From an uncultured Alphaproteobacteria bacterium (GTDB lineage Bacteria; Pseudomonadota; Alphaproteobacteria; MPNO01; UBA830), in assembly GCA_913046035.1 (NCBI GenBank), contig CAJWSW010000001.1, positions 37,411 through 101,410 on the forward strand: DNA of 64,000 nt, written 5' to 3'. A program made the translations under genes and the position numbers. The notes beneath the pieces are model-generated. The model ran no database searches. It saw only the letters and a program-made list of their open reading frames with translations, and was not told the DNA's origin. Below are positions 7,737 to 18,397 of the stretch, piece after piece (the stretch's first letter is position 1; every line of letters begins with the position of its first letter).

Positions 7737-8888
7737 TCAGTCAGCACTAGAATTATGTGTCTGTATTTTAGCGGCCGCCGGAATTTCGGCCATTTCGGCA
7801 CCTTCTCCCAGTTCGATCAACTCAATCTTCTCGCCGCGGGTAGCAACTTTCTTTGTAGAGGTGCTGATCTTAGCTATATCGTCCTGCGCTTGTCTAAAGT
7901 GTGTTTGCAACTTTTCAACTCTATCGTCTATACGGCCGACATCAACCAGTAACTTGCGGACTTCCGTTTGGATTAGACCAGCCTGTTCTTGCATAGAGGC
8001 ATCCTTTAGAACCGCCCGAACGGTGTTAAGCGTGGCCATAAGTGTTGTTGGCGAAACAATCCAAACTCGAGCGCGATAAGACTTGTCGACTGTCTTTGAG
8101 TGATTTGCGTGAAGTTCAGCATAAACTGCTTCGGAAGGTAAAAACATCAGTGCCGACTCTGCAGTCTCACCAGGAATGATATAGCGCGCCGCAATATCAT
8201 TTACATGTTTCAGCACGTCTGCAGAAAATTCGCGGGCGCACTGCCTTTTGCTTATCTCATCTTTGGCCGCCCGAAGCGCATGGTAACTTTCAAGCGGGAA
8301 CTTTGCGTCGATAGCGATGGCGCCGGGTGGATTGGGTAGGTTAAGTATGCAGTCGGCGCGTTTTTTATTACTGAGTGTTTTTTGAAACTCGTAGGCGGAC
8401 GGCGGCAGCGCGGCCTTTATCAAATCCTGCAACTGGATTTCACCGAACACGCCACGCGCCTGGCGGTTGGTGAGAACATCCTGAAGCTTTACTACCCGTG
8501 CTGAAAGGTCTGTGATGTTTTTCTGTGCGGCGTCTATTACTGCCAGACGTTCTTGCAACTTGATGATGGTTTCCGACGATTTGGTGCTCGTTTGTTGTAA
8601 GGTGTCCCCGACACGTTTGGTAACGTCTGCGAGCCGATCTTCTAGCGTTTTAGTGATAGCTAATTCTTGGTTTTGTAGACGTTCAGAAAGAGCTTTCTGG
8701 CTCGCCGCGTCCGCTTCGGCAATTTGCGTGAGACGGCCAGCCAGTTCAGCCTGCTGGGCTGCCAGGCGGTCTGTGTTGTGCGCGATGATCTTCGATGTTT
8801 CCTGCTTGCTGCTACGGAATAAGGCGAGTGCCGCCAGAGTCGTGGTAACAGCGGCAAATGCGAGCACAATAATTATGATTAAATCCAT
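7737..8888 (-). CDS. rmuC: DNA recombination protein RmuC homolog
   Basis: RmuC-family protein thought to limit DNA inversions by acting as a nuclease on recombination intermediates. The N-terminal hydrophobic anchor MDLIIIIVLAFAAVTTTLAA is followed by a long coiled coil (about residues 30-145, rich in Q, E and K). The conserved PD-(D/E)XK-like domain follows, with ARGVFGEIQL, KRADCILNLP, AIDAKFPLESY and SALMFLPSEAVYAEL. The length of 383 residues is usual. The frame is open further upstream to 8975, but those residues are not family-like and would run into the promoter of the divergent def gene. I therefore chose the ATG at 8888, and another ATG at 8900 is possible. It is divergent to def. 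Confidence 0.93.
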   Translation of the reverse strand: MDLIIIIVLAFAAVTTTLAALALFRSSKQETSKIIAHNTDRLAAQQAELAGRLTQIAEADAASQKALSERLQNQELAITKTLEDRLADVTKRVGDTLQQTSTKSSETIIKLQERLAVIDAAQKNITDLSARVVKLQDVLTNRQARGVFGEIQLQDLIKAALPPSAYEFQKTLSNKKRADCILNLPNPPGAIAIDAKFPLESYHALRAAKDEISKRQCAREFSADVLKHVNDIAARYIIPGETAESALMFLPSEAVYAELHANHSKTVDKSYRARVWIVSPTTLMATLNTVRAVLKDASMQEQAGLIQTEVRKLLVDVGRIDDRVEKLQTHFRQAQDDIAKISTSTKKVATRGEKIELIELGEGAEMAEIPAAAKIQTHNSSAD

Positions 8889-9011
8889 AAATCGGAGCAT
8901 ACCCTGAACTTTCGCGAATCGGACTGCATGACCGTTTGGAATAAGAGATGCTTGACCCTGCTGAGGTGAACGCATACGTAAACTTCAAAGAATTACCTTA
9001 GGTATAAACTC

Positions 9012-9536
9012 ATGGCTTTGCTGCCCATTATTACTGCTCCAGACCGACGATTAAAAAAAGTCGCGATACCTATTGAGGACGTGGATGACGAGGTGCGTTG
9101 CTTGATGGACAGTATGCTGGAAACTATGTACGCGGCGCCGGGTGTGGGATTAGCAGCGCCGCAGGTTGGCGACTTACGACGAGTTATCGTTGTAGATGTT
9201 GCCCGTGCGGGAACAGATCCAACGCCGATCTGCCTCGCTAATCCGGAAGTTATTGCCACCTCGGACGATGTTTCCGTTTTCGAGGAAGGTTGCTTGTCGC
9301 TTCCGGAGCAGTTTGCCAACGTAAAGAGGCCCAAGAGTGTATGTGTGCGATATCGCGACTACGAAAACAAGATATGTGAACAAGAGATGGACGGGTTTTT
9401 GGCAACTTGTGTCCAACATGAGATTGATCACCTCAATGGTGTATTGTTTGTGGACCATATCTCGAGCCTCAAGCGTAGTATGTTATTGCGCAAACTTACC
9501 AAAATTAAAAAATCCGCGGCCCACGCGCGGGCTTGA
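9012..9536 (+). CDS. def: Peptide deformylase
   Basis: Metallo-hydrolase that removes the formyl group from the N-terminal methionine of nascent proteins. All three family motifs are present: GVGLAAPQ at residues 44-51, EEGCLSLP with metal ligand Cys94, and QHEIDH at 135-140 with the two metal-binding histidines and the catalytic glutamate. The length is 174 residues. It begins a tight cluster def-fmt-truA with eight bases to fmt. Def and Fmt are the two halves of the formyl cycle, so co-expression makes sense. Confidence 0.97.
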   Translation: MALLPIITAPDRRLKKVAIPIEDVDDEVRCLMDSMLETMYAAPGVGLAAPQVGDLRRVIVVDVARAGTDPTPICLANPEVIATSDDVSVFEEGCLSLPEQFANVKRPKSVCVRYRDYENKICEQEMDGFLATCVQHEIDHLNGVLFVDHISSLKRSMLLRKLTKIKKSAAHARA

Positions 9537-9544
9537 GAAAGTAA

Positions 9545-10450
9545 ATGCGAGTTGCTTTCATGGGCACGCCGGAGTTCTCAGTGCCTGCGTTGTCCGCCCT
9601 GATTGAAGCCGGACACGAAATCGCCTGTGTGTATTCACAGCCACCTCGTCCTGCTGGTCGGGGGCACAAAAAGCGCCCTTCTCCGATACAAGAGCTTGCC
9701 GAGTCGCTCGACCTCGACGCGCGCCAACCGAGCAGTCTCGGCGAAAAGACCGTTCAGGCGGAGTTTTTATCTCTAAACGCGGATGTAGCCGTTGTGGTCG
9801 CTTATGGGCTTATATTGCCAAAACCGATACTTAGTGGACCAAGGCTCGGATGTTTAAATATTCATGCTTCGCTTTTGCCTAGATGGCGCGGCGCGGCGCC
9901 CATTCAACGGGCAATACTTGCCGGTGAATCTGAGACCGGCATTACTATAATGCAAATTGACGATGGGCTTGATACCGGTCCGATATTGGCGGTTGAGCGC
10001 GTACCGATTACCAAAAAGACGACGGCATCCAATCTTCATGATGAGCTTGCCAACATCGGCGCGCGATTGATTGTTGAGGTGCTATCCAATGATCTACCCT
10101 CTCCCGTTTCACAGCCAGAGGAGGGGGTGACCTATGCACAGAAGCTCGATCGTTCGGAGGGACGAATAGACTGGACAAGGGCTTCGAGCGAGATAGACCG
10201 GCGAGTGCGAGCTCTCAACCCATGGCCTGGGGTGTGGTGTGAGCTAAATAGCGAACGGTTGCAAATTTTCTCAGTAAAGCCGGTTAACGGTAGCGGTGTC
10301 CCCGGGACGGTAATTGCCGAACCGCTCATCGTTGCTTGCGGTGAAGGTGCATTGCAGATTGATCAAGTGCAACGTGCGGGTAGGTCAAAGATGCCAACGG
10401 CTGACTTCGTGCGTGGTTACCCCGTGCCAATTGGGACGGTGTTTTCATGA
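9545..10450 (+). CDS. fmt: Methionyl-tRNA formyltransferase
   Basis: Transfers formyl from 10-formyl-THF to Met-tRNA(fMet) so that translation can start. The N-terminal Rossmann-like hydrolase domain starts [16 protein letters not shown]. The catalytic triad is visible as Asn105 and His107 in [18 protein letters not shown] and the aspartate of [11 protein letters not shown] near residue 143. The C-terminal OB-fold domain has the usual RAFNPWPG-like segment (here [11 protein letters not shown]). The length of 301 residues is slightly short but complete. The stop overlaps the truA start as ATGA, implying coupled translation. Confidence 0.97.
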   Translation: MRVAFMGTPEFSVPALSALIEAGHEIACVYSQPPRPAGRGHKKRPSPIQELAESLDLDARQPSSLGEKTVQAEFLSLNADVAVVVAYGLILPKPILSGPRLGCLNIHASLLPRWRGAAPIQRAILAGESETGITIMQIDDGLDTGPILAVERVPITKKTTASNLHDELANIGARLIVEVLSNDLPSPVSQPEEGVTYAQKLDRSEGRIDWTRASSEIDRRVRALNPWPGVWCELNSERLQIFSVKPVNGSGVPGTVIAEPLIVACGEGALQIDQVQRAGRSKMPTADFVRGYPVPIGTVFS

Positions 10451-11223
10451 CGCGGTGGAAACTCACCGTTGAATATGACGGCAGCGCTTACGTGGGCTGG
10501 CAACGGCAGGCAAACGGTCCATCAATCCAACAGGCCATTGAAGAGGCTGTATTAAGGTTTTGTGGTGAAGACGCACGAGTGCATGGAGCCGGTCGAACCG
10601 ATGCTGGTGTTCATTCCTTGGGGCAAGTGGCCCACGTAGATATATCTAAAGCGACCGACTCTAAAACTGTTCGCGAGGCGCTCAATGCCCACATGAGCAA
10701 AGAGCAGATTGTTGTTACAGAAGCGATAGCCGTACCAATGGACTTTCATGCTCGCGTCTCTGCGGTTGAGCGGAGCTATCGTTATCGTATTTTGAACCGC
10801 CGACCGCGCCCAGCGATTGAAGCGGGCCGTGTTTGGCATGTGCCATTACTTCTCGATGAAAATGCTATGCATGAGGCGGCGCAAAATCTGGTCGGACGCC
10901 ATGATTTTACAAGTTTTCGAGCCGTGATGTGCCAGGCTAAATCGCCGGTTCGGACGCTCGATGAATTACGGGTCACCCGGACCGCAGATGAGATCCATAT
11001 CCATGCGCGCGCACGGTCATTTTTGCATCATCAGATCCGTAATTTTGCCGGCACGCTGGCGCTGGTTGGATTGGGAAAATGGAAGGCTGATGACGTGTCG
11101 GCGGCGCTGGCCGCGAAAGATCGATCTGCCGCGGGCCCGACCGCGCCGCCGGAAGGTCTATACCTTGTAGCTGTTAAATATCCAAAGATTGATCTACCTC
11201 ATATGCCCGAATACCCGGAATAG
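10447..11223 (+). CDS. truA: tRNA pseudouridine(38-40) synthase
   Basis: Isomerises uridines 38, 39 and 40 in the anticodon arm of many tRNAs. The signature [18 protein letters not shown] carries the catalytic Asp52. The [10 protein letters not shown] strand, FTSFRA and the C-terminal [14 protein letters not shown] segment are all in place. The length of 258 residues is normal. The start overlaps the fmt stop by four bases. Its last 25 bases overlap the end of the convergent membrane-protein gene at 11199-11789, so the two transcripts are antisense to each other at their 3' ends. Confidence 0.97.
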   Translation: MTRWKLTVEYDGSAYVGWQRQANGPSIQQAIEEAVLRFCGEDARVHGAGRTDAGVHSLGQVAHVDISKATDSKTVREALNAHMSKEQIVVTEAIAVPMDFHARVSAVERSYRYRILNRRPRPAIEAGRVWHVPLLLDENAMHEAAQNLVGRHDFTSFRAVMCQAKSPVRTLDELRVTRTADEIHIHARARSFLHHQIRNFAGTLALVGLGKWKADDVSAALAAKDRSAAGPTAPPEGLYLVAVKYPKIDLPHMPEYPE

Positions 11224-11789
11224 AGGGATTGCACTATCACGTTAAGAGCGAGTGCAACAAAGAAGTCTATTGTAACGATCATAACCGCTATGGGCGCGCG
11301 TATATCTAGCATAGTCGATGCGATAAAACTTTGATATATTAGGATCGCAATCACCGAAACGAGAATAACAAACCCTGTAACATGTGGAGGAACAGCTCCA
11401 CTTGCTACCAGCGTCCGGACAAACAAAAAGAGAAACACTTGCAAAACGATGGCCCAGTTCCATGCAGCGATGAACTGAAAATACTTGCTAAACCGGCCAA
11501 GCTTGCTGGTAACGTATATCATGATAAGTGGAAAGATTGTCCAGCCGATAACATATGCCGATGTTTCAACAGCTAAAATACGAAAGCTTCCTGCTTCAAC
11601 TGGTTGTTCTGTGAATTTAAGGAGTACTAATGTCGCGTATGTGGGAAGCGCGACAAGGGATGCGTAGAATGAAATCCAGAACGATTCTTGTGTATTGGCA
11701 AAATATTTTGAAGCGGTGCTATCAAATTTAGCGAACCGGAAGGCTCCGTAAATCGAGAGTAGTACCTCTCGTTTGGAGACTCTAATCAC
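11199..11789 (-). CDS. Multi-pass membrane protein of unknown function
   Basis: A 196-residue protein with about five hydrophobic segments (near residues 38-58, 75-100, 110-135, 138-160 and 165-188), so an inner-membrane protein. I do not recognise a named family or any catalytic motif. The start overlaps the end of dapE by four bases on the same strand, so it is translated from the dapD-dapE transcript. Co-transcription need not mean a role in lysine synthesis. The 3' end overlaps truA convergently. Confidence 0.75.
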   Translation of the reverse strand: MIRVSKREVLLSIYGAFRFAKFDSTASKYFANTQESFWISFYASLVALPTYATLVLLKFTEQPVEAGSFRILAVETSAYVIGWTIFPLIMIYVTSKLGRFSKYFQFIAAWNWAIVLQVFLFLFVRTLVASGAVPPHVTGFVILVSVIAILIYQSFIASTMLDIRAPIAVMIVTIDFFVALALNVIVQSLYSGYSGI

Positions 11790-12946
11790 GTCGCTGCAAT
11801 ATCGGTGAAGTATCCGGCAAGAATGGACGTATAGATATCGGTCAGGGTGCGGATATCTGAAACAGCGATGCGTTCATCTACCTTGTGCATGGTCTGGCTG
11901 ATAAGTCCAAATTCCGCTACTGGACAAAAATTCTTAATGAATCTTGCGTCGGAGGTGCCTCCTGATGTGCTTAGTTCCGGTGTTACACCAGTCGCCTTTT
12001 CCACTGAACTTGTGATTAACGCGCTGAAGTCGCCTGGGGGCGTAAGGAAGGCTTCACCTGATACACGGATGTCAAGATCATATTGTCCCCCAACGGCATC
12101 ACATTGCGTGTGTAGCCATTTAGTAAGCTCTTGACTGGTGTGGAGGTCATTAAATCGGATGTTGAAGCTAGCCGTCGCCTGCGCGGGGATAACGTTGGTG
12201 GCTGGGTTCCCAGTATCTACCGTAGTCAGCTGTAGGCTGGACGGCTGGAAATGATCCGTGCCCTGGTCTAGCTCGTGGGATGAGAGCGCGTCTAACATTT
12301 TTACCAGACGCGGCAGCGGGTTGTCAGCTAGGTGCGGATACGCGGCATGCCCCTGTACGCCGGTCACTTTCAAATGCCCCGTCAGACTGCCCCGACGCCC
12401 GATTTTGACCATGTCTCCCAGATTGTTCGGGTTCGTTGGTTCACCCACAAGGCAAACGTCAATCAACTCGCCTTGTTTTTCCATCCAGTCGAGCACTTTC
12501 TTAGTGCCGTTTATTGCAGGGCCTTCTTCATCGCCAGTAATGAGCAAGCTAATGGAGCCCGCAACATCACCTTTAACCAGAATTCGGCTGACGGCCTCCA
12601 CGAAAGCAGCTATTGCGCTTTTCATATCGGTTGCGCCACGGCCATAGAGAATGCCATCGATTATTTCGCCTCCAAAGGGATCCACGGACCATGCGTCGGT
12701 ATTTCCTAAAGGCACCACATCGGTATGCCCAGCGAAACAGAAATTGGGACCTTTGTCACCGCGGCGGGCGTACATGTTAGCTACGTCCGGCGTGCCATTT
12801 TCTGAGAACGGCAACCGATAACAAGCGAAACCCAGCTCCTCTAGCGCAGCCTGCAATACATTTAATGCACCAGCGTCTTTTGGGGTCACACTAGGACAGC
12901 GAATTAATTCTTGAGCAAGTTCGACGGCGTCAACGATGACAATCAG
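11786..12946 (-). CDS. dapE: Succinyl-diaminopimelate desuccinylase, unusual start codon
   Basis: Zinc amidohydrolase of the M20 family that removes succinate from N-succinyl-LL-diaminopimelate in lysine and cell-wall synthesis. Metal-site motifs are [19 protein letters not shown] and [13 protein letters not shown], then GEPT and the C-terminal QTMHKVDER. The conserved N-terminus [16 protein letters not shown] continues upstream of the first standard start (GTG at 12889) back to the dapD stop, yet no ATG, GTG or TTG lies there in frame. A CTG at 12946-12944 overlaps the dapD TGA as CTGA, in the manner of coupled ATGA starts, and is the start I use; ATT or ATC just after it are alternatives. 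With CTG the protein has 386 residues, normal for DapE. The gene is surely real; the start is uncertain. Confidence 0.9.
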   Translation of the reverse strand: MIVIVDAVELAQELIRCPSVTPKDAGALNVLQAALEELGFACYRLPFSENGTPDVANMYARRGDKGPNFCFAGHTDVVPLGNTDAWSVDPFGGEIIDGILYGRGATDMKSAIAAFVEAVSRILVKGDVAGSISLLITGDEEGPAINGTKKVLDWMEKQGELIDVCLVGEPTNPNNLGDMVKIGRRGSLTGHLKVTGVQGHAAYPHLADNPLPRLVKMLDALSSHELDQGTDHFQPSSLQLTTVDTGNPATNVIPAQATASFNIRFNDLHTSQELTKWLHTQCDAVGGQYDLDIRVSGEAFLTPPGDFSALITSSVEKATGVTPELSTSGGTSDARFIKNFCPVAEFGLISQTMHKVDERIAVSDIRTLTDIYTSILAGYFTDIAAT

Positions 12947-13800
12947 TCCCTAAGTAGGTCATTAATAGAAGTCTTAGATCGCGTCTGTTCGTCAACCTGC
13001 TTGACTATAACAGCGCAATACAGGCTTGGACCTTCGCTTCCATCGGGCAGCTTTTTGCCTGGCATCGACCCAGGCACAACTACTGAGTAGGCTGGAACAC
13101 GGCCGGATGTGACCTCGCCGGTTTCGCGGTTTACGATCTTGGTTGACTGGCCCAGAAAGACACCCATCGATAAAACCGCGCCTTTTTCCACAATTACACC
13201 CTCGGCGACCTCTGACCTCGCACCAATAAAGCAATTGTCTTCAATGATAACAGGATCGGCCTGCAGGGGTTCCAGCACACCACCGATGCCTGCACCGCCG
13301 GAAATATGGCAGTCTTTTCCAATCTGCGCACAGGACCCAACTGTGGCCCAAGTGTCCACCATCGTGCCGGTATCTACGTAGGCACCTAAGTTAACGAAGC
13401 TAGGCATTAGTACGACGCCGGGCGCTAGGTAGGCAGAACGGCGCACGGTGCAATTTGGTACTGCTCGGAAACCCGCACTACGGAATTTTGCGCTATCCCA
13501 GCCAGCAAATTTTGATGGCACCTTGTCAAACCAAGGGCTGTCGCCGATTCCGGGAAATGATGGGCCGCCTGGCAACGGCGTCATATCGAAAATTCGAAAA
13601 GACAACAACACCGCTTTTTTTAACCATTGATTTACCGTCCAGCCATCAGAGTTTTTTTCTGCGACGCGAAGCCTGCCAGAGTCCATCCCTTCAAGCGCTG
13701 CGTCTATAGCATCACGCAACTCACCTTTAGTATTTGGAGAGATATTTTCTCGATCCTCCCATGCATGATCGATCAATTGTTCGAGTGCGGTGTCGCTCAT
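12943..13800 (-). CDS. dapD: Tetrahydrodipicolinate N-succinyltransferase
   Basis: Transfers succinyl from succinyl-CoA to tetrahydrodipicolinate in the lysine/diaminopimelate pathway. The C-terminal half is a left-handed parallel beta helix made of hexapeptide repeats (about residues 105-235), with the family segments [30 protein letters not shown] (partly quoted: [20 protein letters not shown]) and [21 protein letters not shown]. The length of 285 residues matches the family. The TGA stop overlaps the likely CTG start of dapE, so the two are coupled. Confidence 0.97.
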   Translation of the reverse strand: MSDTALEQLIDHAWEDRENISPNTKGELRDAIDAALEGMDSGRLRVAEKNSDGWTVNQWLKKAVLLSFRIFDMTPLPGGPSFPGIGDSPWFDKVPSKFAGWDSAKFRSAGFRAVPNCTVRRSAYLAPGVVLMPSFVNLGAYVDTGTMVDTWATVGSCAQIGKDCHISGGAGIGGVLEPLQADPVIIEDNCFIGARSEVAEGVIVEKGAVLSMGVFLGQSTKIVNRETGEVTSGRVPAYSVVVPGSMPGKKLPDGSEGPSLYCAVIVKQVDEQTRSKTSINDLLRD

Positions 13801-13869
13801 TACTCTTTCACTTTACCAGGTTGGAATTCGCTAAGAATATATAGGAATTCCTGCTGCAGTGAAAACTAC

Positions 13870-14565
13870 TTAGGCGCGATTTGTCACACCACGTAACCAC
13901 TGGGGAAGATCGTCTGTGATGTAGTCGATGTAACTGGTGTCCGTAATGCGCTTTGCCCAGTCGGTATCGGTGCGAACCCAAACAGTTTTCATTCCCATCT
14001 CCGCCGCAGGTTTCAGGTTGCCGGGTATGTCTTCGACCATAATCGCACGTGCAGGGTCAATATCGTGGAGTGAACATAGCCGACGATATGAAACAATAGC
14101 TGGTTTGGGTACAAAATCGGCGTCGTTGATGTCAAAGATACCGTCAAAATATTCGGTGATCCCAATACGCTTCATCACCTCACGGGTGTGTTCGGTGAAG
14201 GCATTTGTATAAATAAATTTGCGCCCACCTAGACCCTTTAAGATCCCTGCGAGTTGTGGATTAGAAGTGACATCCGTGAGGTCCAGTTGGGACAGGTGAC
14301 TAATATATTCTTGAGGATCGAGGTCGTGTTCGACCATCAGCCCCCTTAGTGTCAACCCATGGGTACGGAAATATCCTTTCTGGATGCGCCGTGCTTCAGC
14401 CCGATCAACGTTAAGGAAATCAGCAATAAATGATCCCATAAGATCGTCTATCTCGGCTAGCATCTTGGGAGTGATGGGGTAAAGGGTATTGTCCAGATCG
14501 AAAATCCAGACGTTGATATCTTCAATGTCTTGGAAGGACGCGCTTAGCGATGCGATTTTGTTCAT
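13870..14565 (-). CDS. HAD-family pyrimidine 5'-nucleotidase
   Basis: A 231-residue HAD-superfamily hydrolase of the SDT1/pyrimidine 5'-nucleotidase type (IA variant). Motif I is FDLDNTLYP with Asp23 as nucleophile and Asp25 as acid/base. Motif II is the YTNAFTEH segment with Thr and Asn. Motif III is a lysine in DFVPKPAI, and motif IV is VEDIPGNL. The cap-domain segment YFRTHGLTLRGLMVEH is typical of this subfamily. It is upstream of dapD by 69 bases on the same strand, an order found in many alphaproteobacteria. It would dephosphorylate UMP, CMP or related phosphates; the in vivo substrate is unknown. Confidence 0.88.
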   Translation of the reverse strand: MNKIASLSASFQDIEDINVWIFDLDNTLYPITPKMLAEIDDLMGSFIADFLNVDRAEARRIQKGYFRTHGLTLRGLMVEHDLDPQEYISHLSQLDLTDVTSNPQLAGILKGLGGRKFIYTNAFTEHTREVMKRIGITEYFDGIFDINDADFVPKPAIVSYRRLCSLHDIDPARAIMVEDIPGNLKPAAEMGMKTVWVRTDTDWAKRITDTSYIDYITDDLPQWLRGVTNRA

Positions 14566-14762
14566 TTGATTAGCTTGGCTTTTAATTCCTGGGTTAATGG
14601 ATTTGTTCGAGTTTCACGAAGAAACTAGTCGCCTGTGATGTTAAAATTATTTTTGAACCTGCCGCAAATTAAACACCTGACCCGTCAGATCGAAATTGAA
14701 TCTCGGTTCCTAAAAAAACACTTCCTGCAGTGATTTATCGACCGAAATGGTCTTGTACGTAT

Positions 14763-15692
14763 TTACTCTTTCTTGGCTCGGATCATTGTGCCAGCCCCGT
14801 GTTCGGTAAAAATTTCGAGAAGCAAAGCATGCGGTACACGGCCGTCCATAATGACTGCCGCCTCAACTCCGTTCTCTACTGCTTTTAGGCAGGTTTCTAT
14901 CTTTGGGATCATGCCGCCAGAAATCGTCTCGTTTTTAATCAACAACTGTGCATTTCTCGCCGACATATTGGTCATTAGATCACCCTTCTTGTCGAGCACG
15001 CCCGCGACGTCTGTGAGCATTAGCAGACGTGTCGCGCCAATAGCACCAGCAATTGCACCTGCTGCTGTATCGGCATTGATGTTGAACGTTGTGCCGTTTC
15101 GACCGATACCAAGCGGGGCGATCACTGGAATCATTTTGGAGCTTGCAAGGGTGTCAAGGACTTCCGTGTTTACGGCGTAAGGTTCGCCGACAAAACCCAA
15201 GTCGATTGTCTCCCGCTTATTTGGGGGTGTCTTGCGTGTGTGCTCAAGTTTGCGGGCCTGGATCAAATTACCATCCTTACCGGATATGCCAACGGCGGTG
15301 CCACCAGCATCGTTTATCGCAGTAACGACTTCCTTGTTAATTGATCCGGCCAAAACCATTTCAACGATATCGACAGTACGTTTATCTGTTACCCGGAGTC
15401 CGTCAATAAATTCGCTCTTAATTTTCATTTGATCGAGCATTCTTCCGATCTGCGGACCGCCGCCGTGGACAATTACCGGGTTAATACCAACTTGTTTAAG
15501 CAATACGATATCGCTGGCGAATTGCTCTGAAAGTGTTTCGTCGCCCATTGCGTGGCCGCCATACTTTACGACGAATGTCTTGCCGCCAAACTCTTGAAGA
15601 TAGGGCAACGCTTCAGTGAGTGTTTCAGCTGTGCGCAGTAATGACCTGAGCCCAGTGATATTTTTTAAACCGTTTTTTTTATTCGTTGCCAT
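14763..15692 (-). CDS. argB: Acetylglutamate kinase
   Basis: Phosphorylates N-acetylglutamate, the second step of arginine synthesis, in the cytosol. Amino-acid kinase fold landmarks are [44 protein letters not shown] and [15 protein letters not shown] near the C-terminal half, ending with MLTDVAGVL and GGMIPKI. The length of 309 residues is normal. The ATG at 15692 is preferred because AGGGA lies six bases upstream; another ATG two codons earlier lies too close to it. It follows engB by about 50 bases. A short 4-bp stem with seven T residues near 14712-14732 downstream may help termination but is weak. Confidence 0.96.
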   Translation of the reverse strand: MATNKKNGLKNITGLRSLLRTAETLTEALPYLQEFGGKTFVVKYGGHAMGDETLSEQFASDIVLLKQVGINPVIVHGGGPQIGRMLDQMKIKSEFIDGLRVTDKRTVDIVEMVLAGSINKEVVTAINDAGGTAVGISGKDGNLIQARKLEHTRKTPPNKRETIDLGFVGEPYAVNTEVLDTLASSKMIPVIAPLGIGRNGTTFNINADTAAGAIAGAIGATRLLMLTDVAGVLDKKGDLMTNMSARNAQLLIKNETISGGMIPKIETCLKAVENGVEAAVIMDGRVPHALLLEIFTEHGAGTMIRAKKE

Positions 15693-15741
15693 CGGCATTC
15701 CCTGGATAAATTTATCCCAAGATAGTTGTTGGGGATGGCAT

Positions 15742-16398
15742 TTACCGGATATCGGCGATTATTGCCAGTTCGGTGCGCAAGGTTTCAATACCTTCTTTTT
15801 TTGTTGAACTAGTCCTGATGATCATCGGGTGCGCAGCGACATGCTTTGCGATGAGCTTTAGGGTGTTTTTAATTGTGCGCTCGAGCGCGGCGGGCTTTAC
15901 CTTATCGCATTTTGTGAAGACGATCTGGTAAGATACGGCAGCTTCGTCGAGATCCTTCATCACTTCGATGTCCTTGGATTTGAGGCCGTGCCGGGCATCT
16001 ATCAGCAAACAGACGCGACGCAGGGATGGCCTGCCGCGAAGATAGTCGAAAATGAGGCGTGTCCAACGCCGGATTTCGGTCTTGGATGCTTTAGCGTAAC
16101 CGTATCCAGGGAGATCGGCGAGGATCAAGGCATCTTTTAGCTGAAAAAAATTTATCTGTTGCGTCCGCCCTGGCGTGTTGGAGACGCGGGCGAGGGCCTT
16201 ACGATCCGTTAGTGCATTAATGAGGCTTGACTTGCCCACATTTGACCTCCCGACAAATGCAATTTCTGGCAGATCGGGTTTTGGCATGCTGCAGTAGTCG
16301 GGGGCGCCGGAGATGAATACACAGTCCTGCGCAAATAACCAACGCCCGCGCTCCAGCAGCTTTGCAGATAATTTTAGTGCGTCCGGGTCATCGTTCAT
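15742..16398 (-). CDS. engB: Ribosome-biogenesis GTPase EngB/YsxC
   Basis: TrmE-Era-like GTPase needed for assembly of the large ribosomal subunit. All G motifs are present: G1 [15 protein letters not shown]2 TPGRTQ, G3 DLPGYG, G4 TKCDK and G5 TSSTKKEG. The length of 218 residues is typical. It follows yidC by 22 bases, in the rpmH-rnpA-yidD-yidC-engB order usual for this class. Confidence 0.96.
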   Translation of the reverse strand: MNDDPDALKLSAKLLERGRWLFAQDCVFISGAPDYCSMPKPDLPEIAFVGRSNVGKSSLINALTDRKALARVSNTPGRTQQINFFQLKDALILADLPGYGYAKASKTEIRRWTRLIFDYLRGRPSLRRVCLLIDARHGLKSKDIEVMKDLDEAAVSYQIVFTKCDKVKPAALERTIKNTLKLIAKHVAAHPMIIRTSSTKKEGIETLRTELAIIADIR

Positions 16399-16420
16399 GA
16401 CCGGGCTCCGTCGATCTAAT

Positions 16421-18394
16421 TCAGCGGCGTTTTCGTTGGCGCCGGGTTTTGCCCTTGGCCTTACTTTTCGCCTTTGCTTTCGTTGCGTTTGCTGCAGGAT
16501 CCGGCTGGTGAGCGGTTTTACCGCTCTCGTTTGCCTTTGCAGCGTTACTCTTTTTGTTCCCGCGCGGCGGCGCTTTAGGAGGCTCAGCGTTTATTGTCTC
16601 TCCCGATGCAGATACGCCCATTTGGCGCATGATAAGCCATTGCTGGCCGATCGATAATGTATTGTTCCATGCCCAATAAATCACGAGCCCTGCAGGAAAG
16701 CCACCAAGGAGGAAGGTGAAAACGATTGGCAGTACCATGAAAATCTTTTGCTGCATTGGATCAGCCGGTTGCGGGTTCAACTTTTGCTGTAGGAACATCG
16801 TTAGGCCCATGATGATCGGCCAAATTCCAATATTTACGATGGCTAGCGCCGGAGGCACATCCCACGGGAAAAGCCCAAACCCGATTAGAAGACCCAGCGG
16901 GTCTGGTGCTGAGAGATCCTGGATCCAACCAAAAAACGGAGCGTGACGCATTTCGATTGTTACAAAAAGCACTTTGTATAATGCGAAGAACACCGGGATT
17001 TGTATCAAAATCGGAAAGCAGCCGGACATGGGATTGGCGCCTTCCTTTTTGTACAATTCCATCATGGCTTGGTTTTGGCGCTGACGGTCGTCCTTATACC
17101 TTTCTCGAATTTCCGTCATTTTCGGTTGTAACTTTTTAAGGCGGCTCATTGAGCGATACGACTTGTTGGCAAGTGGGAAGAACAAGATCTTGATCAACAC
17201 CGTTAGCAGTAAGATGGCGAGACCAAAATTGCCTAGGATCCTGTTAAAATATTCAATAGCGTAGAAAATTGGCTTGGTCAGGTAATAAAACCATCCAAAA
17301 TCTACTAGCTTGTCGAACACGGGTAGGCCTAATTCGTCGCGATAGGAATCCAATAGCCGAACTTCTTTAGCACCCGCGAAGAGGCGTGTTCTATATTCGC
17401 CTGACTGCCCAGGTGCGAGAACATTTGCCGATGCCAAATAATCTGCCTGATATTTTTCCTTTACACCACGGGGTGCGCTGTGGACCCAGCGTCCCTTATT
17501 TTCGGTCTTTTGGTCCGGAACGAGCGCTGTAGCAAAATACTTGGCCGTAATGCCGATCCAATTAGTCTGGCCGTCTGGCGCGATCACGCCACCTTCTTCA
17601 TCTTGGATTGAGCTGTAGCTCTCCTCTTGCAGAGTTCCGTTGATAGCTCCCGTCATGCCCTCGTGCAAAATCCAGAAGCCTGATGTCTCTGGTGTGCCCG
17701 TCAACGAAATAAGGCCGTATGGGTTTAGCGTTACAGGCTTTTTACTGTCATTTTTTACCGCTTGCCTAATTGAAAACATGAAATTTTTGTCTAAAGACAC
17801 CGTTTGACTAAACACAATGCCTTGTGGATTTGTCCAACTCAGCGTTACCGGGGAGCCGACCGATAGTGTTTCTCTATCTGCGGTCCATACAGTATCAGCA
17901 TCTGGTACGGTAATACCCGCTGTCTGCGAAACCCAGCCAAACTGGGCGTAATACGGGTTATCTGTACCTAATGGCGAAAGCAGAAGAATATTTGGGCTAT
18001 CTTTTTTTATGGTTTGGCGATAGCTAAGTAGTGTCAGATCATCAATTAATGCGCCTTTTAAGCGAACAGAACCAATCATGCGATCAGTGATGATTTTTAC
18101 CCTTGGTAAAGAATTTAGAACTGTTTGCCTGTCAATACCCAGTTCAGAAGACGGACGGCTCGCAATGGGGGTGTTGGTTCCAGTGGTGGGAGCAATACCA
18201 GATGCGCCTGGCATGGGGGCGGGCGGAGGAGAAGCTCTCTCAGATGCCGAAGTGCTTTGCTGCATCTGCTGTGTTTTTTGCGTTTCTTTTATGACACGTT
18301 CTTTTTCCAGTCTGGGTGCTTCTACAAATAGTTGAAAGCCTAGCAAGATCGAAACGCTTAGAACGATCGCCATAATGAGGTTGCGTTGTTCCAT
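16421..18394 (-). CDS. yidC: Membrane protein insertase YidC
   Basis: Inserts and folds inner-membrane proteins, alone or with SecYEG. The protein starts with a signal-anchor helix (NLIMAIVLSVSILLGFQLF), then a periplasmic beta-supersandwich domain of about 300 residues. The five-helix insertase core follows from about residue 370, with FGWFYYLTKPIF, LLTVLIKILFFPLANKSYRSM, NPMSGCFPILIQIPVFFALYKVL and the conserved arginine in the first core helix region. At 657 residues it is longer than E. coli YidC; the surplus is a low-complexity, strongly basic C-terminal tail (A, K, R and P rich from about residue 600). Such tails bind ribosomes in some organisms. It lies three bases from yidD. Confidence 0.97.
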   Translation of the reverse strand: MEQRNLIMAIVLSVSILLGFQLFVEAPRLEKERVIKETQKTQQMQQSTSASERASPPPAPMPGASGIAPTTGTNTPIASRPSSELGIDRQTVLNSLPRVKIITDRMIGSVRLKGALIDDLTLLSYRQTIKKDSPNILLLSPLGTDNPYYAQFGWVSQTAGITVPDADTVWTADRETLSVGSPVTLSWTNPQGIVFSQTVSLDKNFMFSIRQAVKNDSKKPVTLNPYGLISLTGTPETSGFWILHEGMTGAINGTLQEESYSSIQDEEGGVIAPDGQTNWIGITAKYFATALVPDQKTENKGRWVHSAPRGVKEKYQADYLASANVLAPGQSGEYRTRLFAGAKEVRLLDSYRDELGLPVFDKLVDFGWFYYLTKPIFYAIEYFNRILGNFGLAILLLTVLIKILFFPLANKSYRSMSRLKKLQPKMTEIRERYKDDRQRQNQAMMELYKKEGANPMSGCFPILIQIPVFFALYKVLFVTIEMRHAPFFGWIQDLSAPDPLGLLIGFGLFPWDVPPALAIVNIGIWPIIMGLTMFLQQKLNPQPADPMQQKIFMVLPIVFTFLLGGFPAGLVIYWAWNNTLSIGQQWLIMRQMGVSASGETINAEPPKAPPRGNKKSNAAKANESGKTAHQPDPAANATKAKAKSKAKGKTRRQRKRR

Positions 18395-18397
18395 GAC

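Noticed and set aside
14712-14732. Possible terminator after argB
   Set aside because: A T run of seven is present on the minus strand, but the stem has only four pairs.
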